A stretch of DNA of 64,000 bases. It comes from Echria macrotheca. Lineage: Eukaryota; Ascomycota; Sordariomycetes; Sordariales; Schizotheciaceae. Positions 58,796 to 64,000 of this stretch are shown here, piece after piece. Both the position numbers and the translations under genes were made by a program. Below the pieces are notes generated by a model, which searched no databases, was not told the DNA's origin, and saw nothing but the letters and a program-made list of their open reading frames with translations. Position 1 is the stretch's first letter, and the number at the start of each line of letters is the position of its first letter. Where the stretch lies: NCBI GenBank assembly GCA_030411725.1, contig MU839837.1, positions 930,001-994,000 of the forward strand, in the 5' to 3' direction.

Positions 58796-61700
58796 ATGGC
58801 TGGCAAACTTCGACCTCCAAGACTACCGGCTTGGGTAGCAGGGAAGAGACACCGACATACCGATGGATTCGAGCGTCCAAACTACAAGCCACCTTTCTTG
58901 CGCATCCCGTTTCTCGCTTTCTTTGCAGTATACCTGTGTGTGCTGCTCGGCATACTCGAATGGGGATGTCGCAGATTCCCGGCCACGCAGGGCATGCAGA
59001 ATGTCCCAGACGATGATTCGAATGGAGCCCCAGATGTTACGGTACTCTTTTCAGCACCACTCGCCCATGCCAGACCGGCGACGACGGCAAGCCCATCCAA
59101 TCCTACGAGCCTACCGCTACGAAGAGCTAGGCTGGGACCGAGAAATATCATCAAACGCCCAGCACCTCGCCGCTCATTCATGCGAAAAAGACAAGCAGGG
59201 GCAACGCTCAACGCTACGTTTGTTAACACGACGGGCCTACCGTCTCCAGCCACATTTGCGGGTTGGGACGCCTACCCTCCTTCATATCTAGACCTCTTCA
59301 GGACAGACAACCAAACAGTGACAGGCAACAGCACGACAAACTCAACGAGGGCGATTCGAGCACGCAGTCCTGGCGAGCCAAGCTACGGAGTACTCAGTGG
59401 CCCCACCGTGGCCGTCTCCTTTTCTCTCCTTACTGAATTCGACGTGGATGACTTTGGACTATATCCGGACCCAAGCGACTCGGAATGGGGCGGCTCTGAG
59501 ACGACGTTTGTGTATCCCCACGGAGCCAACGGGGGCATCGTACCAGTCGGCCCCGGTGCTCCATCCCAGGTGGACGGCTGTCCCTCGCCCGAAGCCGACT
59601 CCATCTACGCGCTGGCGACCTGCGATGGTCCGGCGCTCGTTCTGCACAGCAACGTCTGTTGGGAGCTATGGAAGGAGAAAGCGGAGATCGAGAATCAGAA
59701 CAAGTTGGTAAAAGGAGAGGCGTGGAAGAGCTACGAGAGCATAGATGAAGAGAACTACGCCAACTTCGGGGTTCCGGCGCCCCCGCGTTGTGCGTCACGG
59801 CGAGGGATACCCTACTACGACCCGATCGTCCGGATTGAAGATATCAACGCGAACCAATTCGCTATTTTTTTGACCCACCGGAACGCCATGAATGGGCAAG
59901 TTGGTTGGATTAACACGTATTACGTGGACCGTGACAGTATCGAAGCCAACGACCCGGCCCCCACGATGCCGGCCAACGCGGTGCCCATCAGCACATTCCT
60001 GACTCCCACTAGCTATCAGAACGGGCAAGTGGCGACCAAGTCGGCCCAAGTCTTCGCGATGGTCGATTCCAAGGGCGCCACCACAGCAACCTCAACACAA
60101 TACAGGGTCGTGAGCCCCACAACCCTGCCCATGGACATCACCACGATCCCCATCACCACCAACGGCCACGTCACCCGCGTCGCCGTCGTGCTCATCAGCC
60201 TGACCAACGCCGCAGGCGAAGTGATCTCCATATCCACCCGCAGAGTCCCCATGACCAAAACCACCTTCATCGTCCGCGACGCCAACGGCATGCCCACAAC
60301 CACCACCCTAACGGTAGACGTGCCCGCCTGGCAACTAGACAACGCCCTCCCCACCAACGTCCCGGTAACCCTAACCGACCCCACCAACGGCGCGCCCACA
60401 GCCACAGTAACCGCCAACGCAGTCTACAAACCCCCCCACCGCCACATCCCCGGCGCCGACCCCAAGACCAACCCCACGGCGGCCTTCCACATTCTTACTA
60501 ATACAGAATACTGGCTCGCCTTTTTTCTCCCCGTCCTCCTCGCCATCCCCTGCTCCATCATGGCCGAGATGGTTTCCTCGTCCCTGGCCACCTTCCTCCC
60601 ATTTAAGAAACTCGCCCAGTCCGGCGGTGCAGGGGCGTCGGAGTCGCTGCTGCTATCGACGGGCGTGATCTCCGGGATTTCGGCCAGGCTGCGCGACGCG
60701 GTATCGGCGCTGGGGATGGTGCTCACGCTTCTTGCCGCGGCGGTTACGGCGCTCTCGAGCGAGGCGGTGGGATTCAAGCTGGATGGGCGGTGTCGGGCGG
60801 ATGATTTTAGTGGTTGTTATATGAGTGTGTCGGTGTTTGTGCCGCCTGCGAGGGCGCTGCAGGGACTGTTGGGGGCGGGGTTGGTGGTGCTGGTCGGGAT
60901 GGGGGTGTTGTTGTCGGGGCGGTGGCGGACGGGGGTCGCGGCCGATCCGGGGAGTTTGATGATTACTGGGGCGTTGATGGGTGATGAGGGGTTGAGGGGG
61001 TTGTTGAGGGGGGTGGGGGGTGGGGAGGGGGGTGATATCTCGGATCGGGAGATTCAGAGTGCGTTGAGGGGGTATTCGTTTGCGTTGGACTGGTTTCGGG
61101 ATGAGGATGGGCGGTGGGAGTACGGTATTGTGGCGAGACCCAGGGGGGCAGCGGTGGATAGGAAACCGTCGTGGTTGAAGAGGAGTATGCCGAGGGTGTC
61201 GACACTGACGAGCATGGCGCGGAAACCGAGCTGGGCGAAGAAACCGGCGGCGTTAGACTGGTCGACTTACCGACGGGTAACGACAGACCGGATATTTGAC
61301 TGCTGCGGGTTGCTGTTTCTGTTGGGGTTGCTGATCTTGATCACGTATTATAACGCGACAGAAGAGCCAGAGGCGGGATTTGAGGCCTTCATGGACGACC
61401 AGGACTTTGGGGTACGGGTATTGTTTACGGCGTTTGGTGTGCTTTTGACATTTTTCTGGGATGAATATTATACCCGTAAGTCTCCTTTTACCTTCGTGAC
61501 GCTTTCTCGCCACAAACATGGTTGCTAATTCTCACAACCCCAGGTATCGAAACAACAACCCCCTACCGCCTCATGTCCGTAGCCCCTCAACCCTTCCAAA
61601 CATCCCTCGCCGTCAGCCCGCCCTCGACCGTCTTCTCCGGATTCGCCAGACACATCCGATCGGCCCTCTATCAGATCCAAAAGTTCCGCCGCCGGCGATT

Positions 61701-62238
61701 CGATATCCCTGAAGCCCCGGGCTCATCCTCCAGCACGCCGCCCTTCTCCATATTTCCAGCAATAGTAGCAAGCATCACCCTCCTCGCCAAGTTCATCCCC
61801 ATCCTGCTTTCCAACATCCCCTTCTCGCCCGTCCAGACGTGGCAGATCCATCTCGTCTGCGCGTGGACCACAGTCGCATCGCTGGCGCTCATGGCACTGG
61901 TGCTGGGGTACGGGATGGTCAAGGAGATGTGGGGGAGCGAAATAACGTTCCCGATCGACCCGAAGAGCTTGGCGGGGAGGATGTACTATCTCTGCGACTC
62001 GGACGGGGTTCTGGAGCATATGAGGGGGCTGGGGACGTGTACGGCAGAGGAGTGTAGGGCGAGGGTGGGGGATTGCGCTGGTGTGAGGAGGTATCGGTTT
62101 GGGATGTTTGTGGGACATGGTGAGACGGCGAGGATTGGGGTGTTTGTGGAAGGGAAGGGGGAAGAGCAAGGGTCAGGAAGTAGGGCAGATAGCTCTGACG
62201 GGGAGAGTGGGATGGGGGTGTCCGAGAAAGCAGTTTAG
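58796..62238 (+). CDS. DUF3433-family large membrane protein
   Basis: Exons 58796-61475 and 61544-62238, intron 61476-61543 (GTAAGT, branch GCTAATTC, acceptor CCCAG), 1124 aa. Near the N-terminus is a helix (FLRIPFLAFFAVYLCVLLGI), followed by a large Ser/Thr/Pro-rich extracellular region with sequons. The DUF3433 block then begins at EYWLAFFLPVLLAIPCSIMAEM and is followed by further helices (VVLVGMGVLLSG, IFDCCGLLFLLGLLILITYY, VRVLFTAFGVLLTFFW). The family usually carries two such halves; the second is partly covered by exon 2 (IFPAIVASITLLAKFIPILL, LVCAWTTVASLALMALVL). Unknown function. Notable: base skew on the coding strand flips from C-rich to G-rich inside both exons. Confidence 0.88.
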
Positions 62239-63949
62239 ACTCGCATCGGGCTCATAATAATGTCCTCGTTTACCTTTTCATGCAATGTGGGAGAGCAAAG
62301 TCTTGAGTTGAATGGCAAGTGATAGTCCGAAACTGCATAAAAGGCGTAAAAGAAATTTCTGAAAATGACCTCGTGGAACAAAACTCAACCACTTGGTGAG
62401 CAACCACCCAACAACTTGCCAGCCGATGAACAAGCCTTGACCAGTTCTTGCGCCTGAAATTTAGACTCCATCAAAGGTGATCAAAAGAGCAGAACTTTGT
62501 CAGTGATATCGTGTGTCCCCTGTTTCAGCTTCTCAGCTCTGATCAGTGACCCACCCAGCAGTCACCAGCTGCCACATCATTGAAAGGACTCAGACAGAAC
62601 CCAGCCGTTCAGTTGGACACCATCAAACCTGACGATACATCCAAAACGACGGCGGTCTTTTCCATCTCATCATCGTCCTTGGTAGCCCCGCGCCCTCGCT
62701 GATGCAATCTGTGCTCAATCCCCTGTCATCGTGGGATGTTCGACCCAGCAAGGAGTCTCTGGCACCTTCCTTCGATATCTCGGACAACCAACTCCCTCAC
62801 CCACGTACCTTCCTCCCCCGAGACGGTCACTTGGCCCATATAAGCTCAAAATTTGGCCAAGTGGTGCAGCGGGTCAATGATGATCACCGTACTTATTAGA
62901 CAGTTAGATTTTGAGCCACGCTAAGAACGTTCGCAATTCAAATCTGAGCCCGGGCACCTGGACGTAGGTCCATGGGCTATGATGAAACACGGTAAAATTA
63001 AAATTCTGAGACCTATTTTTTTTGTTAGTGCTTCTCCAGGCTGTCTTTTTGTTATTGAAAAAGGCTCACCTGCAATGCAATGCCCGTGGCATTGGATGAA
63101 ACGAGAGAACCGACTTCAAGTTGAATCCAGGGAACTGTCGAAGGGCGAGCAAGAGAAGTCGACTCAGCCGAGGGGAAAGCTGGGTATTTATGCTGCAGCG
63201 TCGGAGCTCTGAGTTCCTTCATACGGCCGGACTCTGGAACGCGCATTGCATTGCATAGGTAGCCGGTGAATTTTTAGTCGTTACGCCATCAATTTAGTTG
63301 CAGTACGGGTCGATAAAATTGGCCGGGGAGTGTGCGCTGGCGTGTTGGAGCTACTGTCTTTCACAAGCCGGATTGTGTGCCTGCAGTAGTCTGTATCTTT
63401 GAATAGCTTTCTCCTTTGTCCTTGATCAACTTCGGACTTCCGTGCTGGTACTGGCGCGGCTCTAGCGCTGCCTTTGGTTGTATGAGGTGTTTGAAAACAG
63501 CAAGGTTTGTCGCAAAGTCGGTATTGTTGATGGAGAGGAGCTCACTTATCTGTACTCTTTTTTTTTTTTCCTTGTAGGTACCTACGGAGTATCTGTGCTT
63601 GACCCGTTTGCCCGTCTCAGGCTTTGATAGGTCCTCAGCAGCTTGTGTTATGCATGTGAACAGCTGGTCACGGGATTTCATGTCTGCTCCTGATCAGGCA
63701 TCAAGGCAACCATTGTTGGGCCTGACAGGTTGGGTTGTGAACGCCACAGCTTCACGAAGGTCGCGACTTCCAGTTTTGATGCCCCGCAACGTGCAGTGTT
63801 CACGACGAAGAAGTTCCTATTTCTCAGCTCCACAACCTGTCTTTCGCCTTCTGTTCATCCCAGCTGCGACAACCCGGCGTGTGCCGAGTCTTCCGCCATT
63901 TGTACAGCCCAGTTTCCGATCAGAACGTTTGTCCGGCATCTCCTCAAAA
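62239..63949. other. Intergenic, nothing recognised
   Basis: About 1.7 kb; contains a GTAGGTACCTACGGAGT motif near 63576 and no supported gene. The end holds the promoter of the partial HET-like gene. Confidence 0.45.
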
Positions 63950-64000
63950 ATGAGGCTCCTCGATACCGAAACCTTCGAGCTGCGCGAGTTTTTCGACGAC
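63950..64000 (+). CDS. HET-domain protein, first 17 codons only
   Basis: ATG 63950 begins MRLLDTETFELREFFDD and runs to the window end without a stop. This matches the very typical start of fungal HET-domain proteins (MRLL-(N/D)-TETxEL-x-EF), which act in heterokaryon incompatibility, an allorecognition response between strains. The rest lies outside the window. Short length limits certainty, but the motif is characteristic. Confidence 0.7.
   Translation, partial: MRLLDTETFELREFFDD

Noticed and set aside
1..64000. CRISPR arrays, bacterial operons or prophage
   Set aside because: The window is eukaryotic with spliceosomal introns; no regularly spaced repeat-spacer structure was seen.

Overview
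The window is nuclear DNA of a filamentous ascomycete, most likely a Sordariomycete close to the Chaetomiaceae. Evidence: short GT-AG introns of about 36-110 bp with CTRAY-like branch points, GC-rich coding exons with C/G-ending codons, and fungal-specific families (NCS1 permease, fungal rhodopsin-like 7TM, GH10 xylanase with a CBM1, Zn2Cys6 regulator, DUF3176, DUF3433, S41/ustP-like peptidase, the start of a HET-domain protein). Exon joins below come from reading splice sites by eye and checking frame continuity.

Layout. 1-25 kb is mostly genic: 3' part of an NCS1 permease, a C2H2 zinc-finger protein, an 822-aa multi-pass membrane protein, a rhodopsin-like 7TM protein, a secreted type B carboxylesterase, a secreted GH10-CBM1 xylanase, a Zn2Cys6 regulator whose 3' third changes frame repeatedly, a coiled-coil protein, a small CxxC protein, an AT-hook nuclear protein and a small single-span membrane protein. 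25-39 kb is a gene-poor, repeat-rich island. It holds two copies of a MITE-like element, eroded ankyrin-like coding remnants, a 19-bp minisatellite, tandem tRNA-Cys 5' fragments, two inverted copies of an intron-containing tRNA-Cys with a shared tail (SINE-like), and an 867-bp element with about 70-bp terminal inverted repeats. Two small intact genes sit in it: a ten-cysteine secreted protein with a Kex2-type site and a 147-aa Ala/Gly-rich protein. 39-64 kb is genic again: a POT/PTR2 peptide transporter, a MYND-finger protein with an apparent frameshift, a FAD monooxygenase, an extended SDR, a fungal transcription-factor-like protein, a DUF3176 membrane protein, an S41-like secreted peptidase, a DUF3433 membrane protein, and the first 17 codons of a HET-like protein.

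How genes may work together (inference). The esterase and xylanase are adjacent secreted plant-cell-wall enzymes next to a broken regulator. Monooxygenase, SDR and regulator between 45.4 and 51.8 kb resemble a small tailoring gene set without a backbone synthase. DUF3176, S41 and DUF3433 form a block of lineage-specific surface or secretory proteins next to a probable allorecognition gene. Repeat copies differ largely by C/T and G/A changes, consistent with repeat-induced point mutation (RIP).
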